NCBI GenBank assembly: GCA_019914995.1
Contig: CM034133.1
Location: forward strand, 1,302,001 to 1,366,000
DNA length: 64,000 bases
Origin: Acanthochlamys bracteata
Taxonomy: Eukaryota > Streptophyta > Magnoliopsida > Pandanales > Velloziaceae
Direction of reading: 5' to 3'
This document shows, piece by piece, positions 34,427 to 46,125 of the stretch (positions are counted from its first letter, which is position 1; each line of letters opens with the position of its first letter). The notes under the pieces were generated by a model, which worked only from the letters and a program-made list of their open reading frames with translations, made no database searches and was not told the DNA's origin. Made by a program: the position numbers and the translations under genes.

Positions 34427-34579
34427 GGTGCCATGAATATTATAATTTGTTGCTATATGGTTGATTATGTGTTAGTTTAGCTAAGGATTAAGTTGATTAT
34501 GTGGTGCCATAGATATTATAAATTTTTGCTATATGGTTGATTGTGTGTTAGTCTATTATGTGTTAGTTTAGCTAAGGAT
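34427..34579. repeat. direct repeat inside the 5'UTR intron of GYPP copy B
   Basis: GGTGCCATGAATATTATAA through GCTAAGGAT at 34427-34488 is repeated at 34503-34579 with a 15-base insertion. The intron of copy A has a single equivalent near 31580-31620. The duplication is therefore specific to copy B. Confidence 0.7.
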
Positions 34580-35263
34580 CACGTTATTTTGTCATGTCTT
34601 ATAAAGGCGCTTTTCATGATGTAATAGAGTTGGTGTACCATTAGAACAAGTAATGCGTCATGGATCTGATATATTGTAGAGCAGCAAAATATTCTGCTGT
34701 AAAAAATATTCTGCACTGAGGATAAAGAGTATTTGCATGCAGTCAAAGCTTAAATTTGTGAAAGTCTTGTGGTTATTTTCGGAAATATACGAGGCTGCCT
34801 GGGATGAAAGGATCAGAATATGCACTTTGAAGATGGTGCCTTTGTACTGTGAACTTTATTTCACATTATGCTTGATGCTAATTGAGGGCATCGTATGTGA
34901 TGGGTTAAAGATACAATATTCTGGAGCCCTAGTGCATGGTGTTCTATTGTATGAAATACATCATGAAATTACTAGGAGTTGTCTAGGAGAAATTTGCAAC
35001 CTTTTGACAGAACTTGTTACAAAATTCGAGTATGTGTGAGATGATGTTTTCTGGTCTGATAAGTCTGCTCCTATGTTTTATCTTTTTGGGGAGGTAAAAT
35101 TTTAATTAATTCTACTATGGAAGGCAAAGCAAAACTATGGACCGTCTGTAATCTTCATCGGTTATTGTGTTGATAAAAAAGGTAATGTGATTAACTTCTG
35201 TTGAAGTTCTCATCTTTTCCCTTGTGCTTGTATCTTTTCTGCAGCTTCGCTCGTATTGTTATA

Positions 35264-35949
35264 ATGGGAGGTGGGAAGGACAAGGACAAGCATGATGACA
35301 AGGGTCTGTTCTCTCATGGCCATGGACATTCTGGTTATCCTCCAGGGCAGTACCCTCCAGCACCTGGGGCATACCCGCCTCAAGGGTACCCCCCGTCAGG
35401 CTATCCCCCACAAGGATACCCTCCATCAGGCTATCCACCAGCAGGTTACCCTCCTAGTGGGCATGCAGGTTCTTCTCATCAAGGTAAATCTAGTGCTTCA
35501 GTAACTTCCCTGTTCTTATATTCCTATTGATCATAAGTGTTAAACACTAGATTCTCAATAAAAGGGTTCCTTCGCATCATTCTACAATAACTATCTTTTA
35601 GAGAAGCCTATCAAAAGTTAGCGGCACTTGGTTTAGTTTTGGATCGTTTTCCACTGTCTGGATATTAACGACAGTTAAGCTTACAGGTCATGGATCTGGT
35701 ATGGGGGCTTTGGTAGCTGGGGCCTTGGGTGCAGCAGCTGGTGCAATGGGGGCTCATCACATGCCTCATGGTGGGAACGGGGCATACAGTGGTCATGGGG
35801 CTTATGGTGGTCATGGTGCATACCCTATGCAGGGGAGCTATGGACACCATGGAGGCAAGTTCAAGCACGGCAAACATGGAAAGTTCAAGCATGGCAAACA
35901 TGGAAAGCATGGAATGTTTGGGGGTGGCAAGTTCAAGAAGTGGAAGTAA
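35264..35949 (+). CDS. GYPP-repeat (glycine-rich A3-like, XYPPX) protein, tandem copy B
   Basis: Coding exons 35264-35483 and 35687-35949 give 160 residues. The order of parts is the same as in copy A: MGGGKDKDKHDDKG start, one block of GYPP repeats, a Gly/Ala hydrophobic segment (ALGAAAGAMGAHH), a Gly/His stretch (YGGHGAYPMQ), and a basic tail of HGKHGKFKHGKHGKHG repeats ending GGGKFKKWK. The tail is richer in His than that of copy A. The 5'UTR intron runs from 33993 (GAACAG/GTTC) to 35244 (GCAG). Start codons of the two copies are 2897 bases apart, and the promoter, untranslated exon and long intron are all recognisably similar. The unit of duplication was thus the whole gene. Confidence 0.88.
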
Positions 35950-36142
35950 GCAGAGGGTGTTGCATTAGCACAGGTGGAATAAGCGGGGTGTTTCACCAGC
36001 AGTCCTCAGTAGTGTTTGGAAACAATGGAATATTTGGGGGTGGCAACTTCAAGAAGTGGAAGTAAGCAGAGGGTATTGCACTAGCAGAGGTGGAAATAAG
36101 CGGGGTGTTTCACCAGCAGTCTTCAGTAGTGTTTGGAAACTG
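35911..36142 (+). repeat. 116-base tandem duplication of the 3' end of GYPP copy B
   Basis: The segment 35911-36026, covering the last coding codons (GGGKFKKWK and stop) and the first part of the 3'UTR, is repeated at 36027-36142 with few differences. The second copy would read GGGNFKKWK and stop, but it lies behind the first stop codon and is 3'UTR. Confidence 0.85.
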
Positions 36143-36924
36143 AGGCATGTATGCGTAGTTGCTATTCAATTTTATTAGGGTCATGTCTGGAGACAGTATA
36201 AGTCATATGCTCAGAGTTGGTATGTAAAGAAGTTAAAGTGAGTGTTGGTATGTAAAGAAGTGCAAGTGATTTGCTCAGTACAGAATATCTTCTTGTTGAT
36301 TGTTTTAAGTGCTTCAATGGTTGAGATTGCATCCTGTATTGTAGTTGGATAATTTTTAGAGTCAAATTCACATTCATCTCAGGGGCTACAGTAAAGTATG
36401 CATATAGAAACCCTAATGCCTGCAGATTGAGTGGTTGCTTGTGCTTATCTCGATCTTCAAACTTCTTAATTACTTAGGATTCAACCTTGTGGGAGTACCA
36501 TTGAAACTAATGGTGCGACATACTTTTGTCTGCCACCGCAGTATTCGTGAGATATCATAAAAGAGAGCAACTTACGAAGTTTGAACAGCTAAGACATACA
36601 TGGCAATGTTTGAACTGAAGCTGAATTTGTAAATTGATTTCCACAATACAATTTCTAAGAGCACTATGATTCACCACATTCCAGGTCCGAAGTGGCCATA
36701 AGACATAGTTTCAAACTTAAACTGTTTAAAGCAAAAACAACGAATTTCTGCCTGTACATGTTAATAGCTTTCATAGTATGAATCAAGAGCAAGTGAATAG
36801 TATCCTTTAAAAATGAATTAGGCCTCAATTGTCCGATTCCTGCAAAATTTAGGACGTTCATGGGTCCCGTATGTGCAGACTATCTACAAACTGTACACTC
36901 AAGTTAGATTGATGGGCTTTACGT
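36143..36924. other. convergent intergenic region
   Basis: 3'UTR of GYPP copy B (plus strand) and of the minus-strand membrane protein gene that ends at 36925 meet here. No further gene is seen. Confidence 0.5.
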
Positions 36925-39302
36925 TTATAGCACAGGATCCAGGCCTAGCTCGTCTTCAAGTTCATCAGTTTCTTCAAAAAGTTTTAAGAAGCGTGCCTGA
37001 TCATGTTCCCTCTTCCTTTTCTGCCAGTATTTGTATCCAGCAACCACACCAACAACAGCAACAATAGAAGCTAAAACGGAGATGGTCACCACCAAAGCCA
37101 GATTTATCTTTTTTGTAGAACCACTACTTTCCAGCTCCTTGTCTAGAGATGCTGAAAGCAGAACAAAGGTTCGAATCATGAGAAGACATTCAAGAGCGGT
37201 ATATTTCAACACTTGATATAATGCTAATTTTACTTTCTTAATATGGAAAATATGCAGAGTCAATTAACAAGCAGTACGTAAGTAGGCAAGTGTAGTTCTC
37301 AACTGGAAAGAGAATGAGTGAAACCATGAAATTCAGACAACCTACCAGTAGAATTGGTGCATGCGGAGCAGAGAAAAGTGGCATTAAATTCTTTGTCCTT
37401 GAAGCGTATGTATTTTCCCTCAATAAAATCATCAGGGCAGAGCTCCCACTCATCAAACACATCATCATACGACAAAGTGTCTTTCTCATAGAACCCACAC
37501 CTCTTGCACTTATTATCTGAAAGATCAGTCAAAGGCTGCACAATAACATAACAATCACATTCCAGGGATCACAGGTGGTATCAACTTAGATTATGTAGAT
37601 GTACAATATTAATAGAGCGGCAAATTAAAATGATGGGTAGTTCAGAACCTTCAGGTAGCTAAGAAGTTCACACAGGGCTATTCCTTATGAGAAGAGAATG
37701 GTTAAGCACATCTAAACTTCTGCCAGAATGCCAATTGTTTCCAGCCAAGTACCTACTGATATAATTACTTTCTTATAAATCCCAGAATGGGTAGAGCAAA
37801 CACATTTACAAAGGATGAAATCATAATTTTGACAGAATGTTGCTTAATCCAAAGTTGTGTTATATTGATCTAGTATAGATGCTCAGTGTATCTTCTTAAG
37901 CCGTCTGATAATCAAACTTGAATATACTCTAAAAATTCAACCTGATAAAATAAGTACCAAACAGAGTTCAGCTAATTTGTTAGGTAGCATACAACTCAGA
38001 AAATTGTTAGCAAAGATGACTCTTCACAAGCTTCTTGGGCATCCATGTCTGTTTCAAGTAGACTTCCTAATTTATGTAATTATTTTTTCTTAGCTTCACA
38101 TGCTTCAATATTCTAGCCTCGAAGAGTGACTGATTTTAACTCAAGGCCAGCATAATGGAAATAACAAAAACTCTCAGTAATTGTGTCATGAATATAGAAA
38201 TTGAGTCTTCATGAGAACAAATTAAGGCCCATGCTTATATAAATAATGTGGCACAAAACAAAATTTATGTATACATTTAGTAACTGAATGAATCTGATAA
38301 ACATGCTCCGTAGAGTTAATGAAGATTACAATACCATATTTGCATACCTGCCATGATTCTGCACCCTTAAATTCATACAATAAGTCTTTCTTTGTAACAT
38401 CTGGCAGCACTGTCATTTTTTCGCCCTTACATTTGAAATAGACAATAGGTTTAGCCAGCAACTCATGAGTACTATAAATTTGGATTGTATTGAGAGTAAC
38501 AACTCTCGACGATGGAGCACCTGTGGGAATACCAAAGCAGCAATTACTACGCAATCAATCAAATACAATTAGAAACAACATGAAATTATTGAAAACCAAG
38601 TGAGACAATGCAAAACAATAACATCTCATCAGACTAGACCACTTCTGGATGAACTTATCACTCCGGTATAATCAAATCAACAGTTTCAGCAATTCTATCA
38701 TGGCAATAATCATTTGCTCTAAAATTCCTCAATTATATGTAAATAGACAACACATGATACATCTACGACACTGCAGTGTAACATGCAATCCATCTCATAA
38801 TCCACAATGAACAAACTTAAGCATGAATACAAGATACATCCAGCTGAAAGAGGACATTCGGCAACGACGGGTTTTATCCAGGCACAAAAGAATCCCGTTC
38901 TTAGCTTTTGATAGAAGTATTCAGTAATCTGTAATTGTTCTCTTGCTATATTTTCACCATAAACTTACCGATTACAAAAACAAATATCATTGCTTGAGAT
39001 TTAATTCTAAAACTTTCCCAACAAAATAATTAACCAGATTGAACCAAAAAAGAAAAGAAAAAACACACACACACACACATGGTTTTTTTGTCCTAATTTG
39101 CTACCAAGAATAACGAGATCAAGCTTTTAGCTGATTAAATCTGAACAAGCACGTAACGTACTAATAATAACAAAACCGATTCATGAAATCAGAAGAACTT
39201 CTCAGCTGAACTAAAATCAGAACAAAATCGAGATCGAATTTATGGATTACTTGAAACAGAACAGAAGAAGAGAGCGACGATTAATAGCATCAACTCGTTC
39301 AT
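36925..39302 (-). CDS. plant type I single-pass membrane protein of unknown function
   Basis: Four exons, 39302-39251, 38520-38348, 37535-37346 and 37151-36925, join in frame to give 213 residues. The first exon encodes MNELMLLIVALFFCSVSS, a typical signal peptide. The lumenal or extracellular part has eight or so cysteines, several in pairs (KCKRCGFYE, FLCSACT), which suggests a disulfide-bonded fold, with a potential N-glycosylation site NATF. A membrane helix follows at about residues 150-172 (LALVVTISVLASIVAVVGVV). The short cytosolic tail is basic, then acidic (ETDELEDELGLDP). I recognise this as a conserved plant architecture but know no function. The gene converges with GYPP copy B. 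A minus-strand TATA-like TATAAAT near 39449-39455 and a CACGTG G-box at 39433-39438 lie upstream. Confidence 0.8.
39063..39079. repeat. (AC)n microsatellite in an intron
   Basis: A short AC-repeat run in the first intron of the minus-strand membrane-protein gene. A (ATC)n run of similar kind lies at 44135-44156 in an intron of the RRM-like gene. Confidence 0.9.
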
Positions 39303-39432
39303 TTCGAATCGATGAAACTCGAGAGTTTTTTAACAGATTCGGGAAATAGAGAGAGAGCTCGATCGAAGAAGAAGGAAGAAGCAAGGCGAGATTTATTCGC
39401 TTTGGTCGCAGGGATCGTAGAGGATTGACTGA

Positions 39433-39438
39433 CACGTG
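39433..39438. promoter_or_regulatory. G-box upstream of the membrane-protein gene
   Basis: CACGTG, within GACACGTGGT, lies about 130 bases upstream of the start codon at 39302 and close to a TATA-like sequence. G-boxes bind bZIP and bHLH factors; ABA or light response is possible but not shown. Confidence 0.4.
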
Positions 39439-39459
39439 GTGATTGATGATTTATAGTTA

Positions 39460-40208
39460 GGATGTTTTTTCGTGTTCTTTCTTCAGCGCAGGTGATATAT
39501 TTGCTTCTGGAATGTTTTCGTTTTCTGAGAAGTGATCAAGGAATGTTTGAAAATTCTTTTTGAAAAAAAGTTTTTTTCAAAATATAAGTTATTTTAAATT
39601 TTATAAATAATCTTATTTTTATTTAAATAATAATAATAATAATAATAAATAATTTTATGATGAAATTTTTTATATTTTTAAGTTTAAAAAAATTATGTAA
39701 AATTTAAAATAAAATTTATCAAAAAATATAAATAAAAAATTTATAAACAATATTAAATATATACTAGTACAGAAAATATCCGGACTCACATCTGAACTCT
39801 AGTGAGGACAGTGTTTAGGAAGAACTGACTTCCAACCTATGGAGCTGAGGGTACAACGCAAAATTTTATGCAAAATCAAAGCAGTTAGAATTGGAAAACA
39901 ACTGAAAAATACTAGTTGCATAATTGATAGGATATGTTATAAACTTTACATATGCCACAGATTAAATTACGGGGAATAAGCTTCCAGAAAAGAAATTCAC
40001 TCGACAAAAGAAGAAAAAAAATTTACATTAGTTCCAAAATACAAGATACACGCTTGCACTTATAGCCTCATGGGTAACCATGGTCATTCATCCAATATTC
40101 TTTTTATCCACACAGACAAATCCATTTTACCCGTTAATATCATCTCCTGCAAATACATATAAACTTCCAATTCAGTTTCATGACATATGTCGAGATGGAA
40201 TAGGCGCC
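39460..40208. other. intergenic region
   Basis: It contains an AT-rich tract at about 39545-39740 with an (AAT)n microsatellite at 39626-39649, again resembling the AT inverted-repeat elements. From about 39950 it is probably 3'UTR of ALS3 on the minus strand. Confidence 0.5.
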
Positions 40209-42350
40209 TTAATCAGTGCTAAGGACTTTGGTTTCCAGTTGGTAAGCTTTGGTGAAGAAGGAAGGCCGACACAAATAGGCTGACATGATGCTGCTGACAG
40301 TGGCAGCACCAACAAGCATGTTCATAACAACAATTTGTAGCTGAATTGCTTCTAATGGTGATGCGCCGCCCATTATAAGTCCGGTCATTGCTCCTGGTAG
40401 TGAGATGAGACCAACTGTTTTGGCATTGTCCAAGACTGGGGATAATGCAATGACAAGGGACCTTTTCACCTGATGAAGTGTGGCTTGATGTGGAGTTGCG
40501 CCTAGAGCTAAAGCAGTCTCAACCTACAAAAAACTAACACGAATAAGCAATCTTGATGTAGAAAAGCTATATGTTCAAAGGAAGACTGAGATATAAAATG
40601 CATGTTAGTGAAGCATAACTAAACATGGTATTAGATATTTGAAAATGTCTTTCATAGTACACATCTGTCAATCCAACAAACAAATGCTTGCTTTCTCAGC
40701 TTTGTACAAAGCAAAAGTTGCTGGATATGGATAGAACATAGTTTGGTAAAACTGGAATAATGGATATGGTTCTGCTCAAAGAGGTCCACATACAAGAAAA
40801 GCAAATACGTGGTTGAACCTCTTGTGTTTAGATCTTCTTACAGATTATGCATTTAACTAATATTATCCCATCACAGCTTTGTTGTTGTTGGATGCAGCCC
40901 AACTTAGACAAAAAACTTGTTCCAGCTACCATCAACATCTTACAAAAAACTTATTTATGGAAGGAAAACGGCTTATTATGTTATGATTTTATGCCAACAT
41001 AAATACTACCTCGTAATGATATGCTTAGTAAAACTATGCTCTCTCAATTATAAACAAATCATAGTTGTCTTTTAAACCGAAGAACAAAAGAGAAGCCGAC
41101 TTCTGTTCTAACCAAGTCTCTCTGTGTTTTGATATCCTCCCTTAGCTTCTTCATGGTGACACCCGTCACGGTCATTGCGTTACCAACCATCATGCCAGAA
41201 ACAGGTATTATGTACCTTGGTGTAAAGGGGAAAACTTTAAGTATCACAAGAAGGAACATTGTCACTGCAGTTCCAGTAAGAATGGATATCCCTGCAATGA
41301 ACATTCCACGGGGAACATGTTTTGCACGTTGACCTGCAGTATACGCAGCAACACATACCTACACAACCAGGACAAAATATAAGAAGACCGAAAAACTTTA
41401 GGCTAGCATCATTGAGCAAATAAAACGATAACATGTCTAAAGTCTAAAGAGCACAAAGGAAATTCAGTAATGAAAAGGAATATTTTCTATTTTTCAGATT
41501 AAACTGAAAGAGAAGGAGAATACCAATTTTTCACAATAAGTGCCACTGATTTCATGGTTACAAGATTAATCGCTGCAAGAAAAATCAAGAAGGAAAAAGA
41601 TTTCCACCTATGAGCTTTATTTTCTTCATCAATCTGGTTTTGATCGGCAAAGTGGACTCAAAGGTTTCTAAAACCCCAACATTAACACAGCATTAGCAGT
41701 CTTGTATCAGTGCAATTGTAACGTCTGTTTATTCTATGCAACTATGAAGGATCCTAATCGTGTCAAAAATCAGGGTCATTATGTGATCACAAACCAAGGA
41801 GGATTTCACTTGATGGCAAAAATGAAATCTCCAGAACACAAACTTCTTCAAAATAGCAACAATGATCTCTCTTTGTATCTCATGAATAAACAGGTGTATG
41901 ACAACACTAGGAATCTAGAAAGCAAGTTTAACTACAATCTACTCCAGAAGCAAGTAAAACTTATCATAAGCAATTCAACTAAAATAACACAAAAGTCCTA
42001 CTCTCTTTACGAAAGCAAACACACAACCAAGCTCAAACCAAATTATCAAACTCTAATTCAATCAGAGTTCATGAATCAAATCACAAACCAAAAACAGAAG
42101 AATCTCATCTCACCATGAAAAGGTAAGCAAGCACGATCCACCCAGCGTTCTTCTGCGTGAAGATAAACTCGAGAACAAACCCAATAACAGAAAGCTGAAG
42201 AAAAGCTCGAGCAATAGAGTAGATTATGTCCCATTCAATCCCAAGTTTCTGGGAGAAAGAAAGCACCACTGCCATGAGCACAACAACAAGCGCTGCTGCT
42301 GGTTTCAGCATGCCTTTGAGAAAATCCATCCAGAATGAAGAACTCGCCAT
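40209..42350 (-). CDS. ALS3: ALS3/STAR2-type membrane subunit of an ABC transporter (aluminium tolerance)
   Basis: Three exons, 42350-42114, 41358-41113 and 40523-40209, join in phase 0 to give 265 residues. The start MASSSFWMDFLKG is the first ATG of the frame. The sequence is nearly all membrane helix, about seven in total: PAAALVVVLMAVVLSF, ARAFLQLSVIGFVLEFIF, NAGWIVLAYLF, MFIAGISILTGTAVTMFLL, and others. It has the family blocks FTPRYIIPVSGMMVGNAMT, GVTMKKLREDI, SLPGAMTGLIMGGASPLEAI and QLQIVVMNMLVGAATVSS. It lacks a nucleotide-binding domain. Arabidopsis ALS3 and rice STAR2 pair with the ATPase STAR1 and are needed for aluminium tolerance, at the plasma membrane, tonoplast or vesicles. 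The gene is head to head with the RRM-like gene, 561 bases between start codons. Confidence 0.93.
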
Positions 42351-42911
42351 CGCCACTGCTGACTCGTTGTCCAAAGCAGGGAACGCTATTGATCAACAAC
42401 AACAAAAGAGAAAATAAAAGAATTTTTTCGAAAAAGAATGCTATTCTCTTTGATAGAAACTTGAAAGTGCCGAGTTCTTTCTTCCATCTTCAGCCGGGGA
42501 CGGCATGAGAGTAAGGTATGTTAATTCAACATAGATCTATTATTATTGATTTTATACAATCATTACCCTGAAATTAGAAGATAAGCAATGATTAACTTGT
42601 TCTGGACTTACATTCGCTAAATAATATGTATTGACTGAAAATGTAAAATCTTCTGATTATGGGCGCTGACTTCTATGCATGAATCGAACTCAGGCCGCGT
42701 GTGAGATGACGGAAGACGACAACGACAAGAAGATAAAAGAAACTCTAACTGGGCCATATTGATGAAGCAAAAGTGTTTATATCGGACTTCAATTTGTATG
42801 ACGGCCCAAGTAAGCCCAACAAGGGTTGCTCAGCTGTCTTCTTTCTTTTTTACGTCTTCACAGCCTCCGTTTGTTAACAGTGGCACTCTGCAACACAACA
42901 GATATCGATCA
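42351..42911. promoter_or_regulatory. shared divergent promoter of ALS3 and the RRM-like gene
   Basis: About 560 bases separate the two start codons, with no other gene in between. An additional in-frame ATG for the plus-strand gene lies upstream at 42762. It would extend the protein by 50 residues, but the downstream ATG at 42912 fits the targeting-peptide-like start better. Confidence 0.5.
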
Positions 42912-45231
42912 ATGTCGAAGCTTCGATTGTTGGGCAGCGTTCTGTTGCGATCGGAGGCTTCAACTCCTGCTCCATTTCGAAGAACTTCTGCTGTTCTGAG
43001 AAGTTTCTCCACTGATTCTCAATCGCAGGATTCGTGTATCGATCCGTTTCTTCAAACACCCGAAGAAGGTTTGTGTTGTTAAGCAGTTGTGTTTTTTCAT
43101 GTTTTTTTTTATCAATTTGACGGATGAAATTGTGATTGAGCTGGTGAAATTGGATTAAAATGTTGTGTTTTATTATGCGACCATGGTTTGTGTTACTATT
43201 GATCAATTTATGCGAATTGATTTTCTTTACCTAAATATATGTTTTTATTGGTCTGTTGGTGAAGAAAATGGGATTGAACCTGTGAAATTGGCTTGAACGT
43301 TGTGTGTATCATAATGCAACAATGTTTTGTTTGTGTATGTTAACTTGATTAATTTGATTGACCATGCCAAGCAGGTTTGGTGTATGGAAGGCTGAATGGG
43401 AATTTTAGGAACACACTGAAGACGGACATTATCCATTATCTTGAAGGGAGTAATATATCCCCTGAAGATATCAAAGTTGAATACAGCAGAGTTTACAATG
43501 CGGTTGGCATGTATGTTCGCTTATTCCTTTTAACTCTACTTCTCTTTTATATGGCAAGGGTGTTTATGATTTGGCATGAACCCTTCTGGATAATTGGAAA
43601 TTGAATTGGCATGATTCCTTCTAGAGAATTACAAATCATGTAGACAGCTGATCCATGTAAGAAGTTGCAACGTTTTCCTTGCATATATGATGTAATTTTA
43701 GAGATAATATACTGGAGTGCTATGAAGAACCATGACGTGGTTCCTCCATACCATTTCGTCTCGACCTTTTACTGCAATATAAGTTTGGCAAAACTGATTA
43801 ATATGAGTTCAGAAAGCAAGATGGAAGTCATAGGAATGCTGAGTATAATGCTTTGTATTTGAGGTCAACATCACAAAAGTTGTCACTAAATTATTAAGGA
43901 TTTATCACAGTTCATAACATAAGTATCTGTAATAGCGCTTGATGAGAGTAGTAACTGATTGTAATAGCTTATTTGAAAATGTTAGTTCTACTGGGACTTG
44001 TGATGTAGACTGCTATAATCTGCTACTTGTTCTTTTAATGGTGACTATTTTCTAAGATATGACTTGGAGTACCATATTTCCTTGACTCATGAAGTGCTAA
44101 TAGCTATATAGTTTCATCATAAAATATGTGACATATCATCATCATCATCATCATCACTACCTCCACCGCAATTAATGCAAATCTGTGCGTAAATATGTAA
44201 TGTGGTCTTTTAGGCTACACGTTTTTGTATGTAACTTTGTTTTAGTATGATTGAATTCCTTATTTTCCTTTTATGGATGTCTGTAATATTTATTTGCCAA
44301 CTCTTACCCATCGTGACTAGGTTACTGCAATTTAAGTCACAATCTTCTTATGAAACGGCTTTAAGGCAAATTATTAGGAAGGGTCGTCTATACAAGCTGG
44401 ACAAGGTAATATTGCTTAATCATTTCTTCATAATTTGTTTAGGTTGAAACTTTGAGTTCATTTAGCTTTTGAGTATTTTGTTTTGAGTGAAATTCATTGG
44501 TCCACCTCCAGATAGATCGCAGTCGATGGGATATTACGGAGTCCTTCAATGGTAAAGCTGTGAGTCATCTCCTTAGCTGAAACTCTAAACTTCTATATTG
44601 TATTTGATTACTATACTATTGGTGTTCTGGTAAACTTGATAAAGTTGTAAGGGTCTTGCTTTGCTAGATTAATAAATTTGATAATCAGTCCAGCAGACAC
44701 CTACACACATATTAGACTTCTCCCCCCTAACTCCCCTTCGGTGGAGTTAGCGATACAAAGTCCTTCCGACAAGTGGTAAAAGAAGTAATTAATTAAATAG
44801 CTCTCTGGAAAGCCTATTATTTTTCATCTAATTTATATATAACAGCTCAAAAGTTCAAATTTCTTAGGACTTCTTAAATTTTTTAAGAAATAGTAGTCGT
44901 ACATGGTCTTATCAGGTTCTGCTGCAAGAAGTTCCCCGTAATGCTATTCAAGAAGATGTAGAACGCTTTCTTTCAGGTTGCAACTACGATCCTGCTTCCT
45001 TTCAAACTTTTATCAGGTTAGCATATTCTGCTTTTTAGTACTTTCTTTTAGTGTCTGTAACAAGCTCTCACCTTTGGCTCATGATTTTGTGATTTCAGAC
45101 CTGGTACCCCTGAACCCGTGAGAGTTACCCTTGTCAAGTTTGCTACACCTCTCGATGCCATGAACGCGTTCATCACAAAGAACAGAAGTTTTTGTCAGAA
45201 TAGTCCTGTCACTATGCGAGTCTTACAATGA
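42912..45231 (+). CDS. small RRM-like protein, probably organelle-targeted
   Basis: Six exons, 42912-43068, 43375-43510, 44321-44405, 44512-44559, 44916-45016 and 45099-45231, join in frame to give 219 residues. The N-terminus (MSKLRLLGSVLLRSE, rich in Arg, Ser and Ala, few acids) looks like a mitochondrial presequence up to about residue 40. After a linker comes LVYGRLNGNFRNTLKTDIIH, then a C-terminal domain with an RRM-like order of elements: AVLLQEVPRNAIQEDVERFL, a loop, then VRVTLVKFATPLDAMNAFITKN, ending in RVLQ. The aromatic RNP1 octamer is weak, so RNA binding is uncertain. I do not know a named orthologue. The 3'UTR and following DNA to about 45700 hold nothing else. Confidence 0.75.
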
Positions 45232-46125
45232 TAGATCCTCTCAATTTCTCTTTTGAGTTTGAAGGGATTTTTCCTTTTGGAAAAGTCTCTAATGTTGCCC
45301 CATGTGTTCATTAAGTACCCTGTTACGTTTAGCTACTCATTAAGGAGCTGTGAACTTTAGTTGGATAACCTTTGATGGATTTCCTTCCAAGTTGCAGTTA
45401 GATGGCAATTACATATGAGCTAATTTACTTTACTGTTGATAGAAGTACAATTGTGTATGTTGTCTTTTGTTCATTCCAATATGCATATACGTTACACTAT
45501 TACCATTGAACTCAATAGTATCACCGCAAGAAGAACGTGCTTTTTTATCATGATGATGCCTGTTTCTTAATCATTTAACTTTTGCAGCCTACCTGAACGA
45601 GTTTGACTTGTTAAGTGTGTGCAATGGCGCCAGGTTATTCTGTTACCATGGTTTCTTCCTATTTCTAGAACGTAAAACCTAAGATTTCGAGACATCAGGT
45701 AACAGCTTCCGTAATTGTTGCAATTACTAATACTCTACTGATATATGTTTGCCTAGCAAAACAGTGAGACGTCAAGAATTCCTACAGACAGTTGTAGTTG
45801 TATAAACTGAGCAGGACTTGCACCGTAAAACTGATACATGATTTAATTCGGTACATCATTTGAATTCTTAGGATCTTGGCAACTTATTCTTGCAATAACA
45901 TCTTTACATGGATCTCGAAACCAGCCATGAAGGAACCGTGGCTCCTTTGTTCTAAAATCCGGATGTATATTCTATGGAAATCCAAATTTACATACTTTGA
46001 AGGTTGAATTCTTATGAACATGCTATCTTCAAAAGTTAACAGCAGAGCATTAGATCTTGCAGATGCGAAATCCTCCATATAAGTGATTACGAGTCCGTCT
46101 GTTCATGACAGCATTGTGCTTCAGC
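45232..46125. other. 3'UTR and convergent intergenic stretch
   Basis: 3'UTR of the RRM-like gene, followed by sequence that would be 3'UTR of the minus-strand microprotein locus. A 64-codon minus-strand frame at 45884-46078 lies directly downstream of the microprotein stop and has no family resemblance. Confidence 0.45.

Noticed and set aside
34737..35039. 100-codon open frame before GYPP copy B
   Set aside because: It lies wholly within the leader intron, and the equivalent part of copy A is not open in the same way.
41702..42118. 138-codon plus-strand open frame inside the first intron of ALS3
   Set aside because: Opposite strand, rich in Asn, Lys and Gln from AT-rich DNA, and without family features.
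42678..42695. tRNA B-box-like GAGTTCGATTC on the minus strand
   Set aside because: No A-box at the right distance and no cloverleaf could be drawn.
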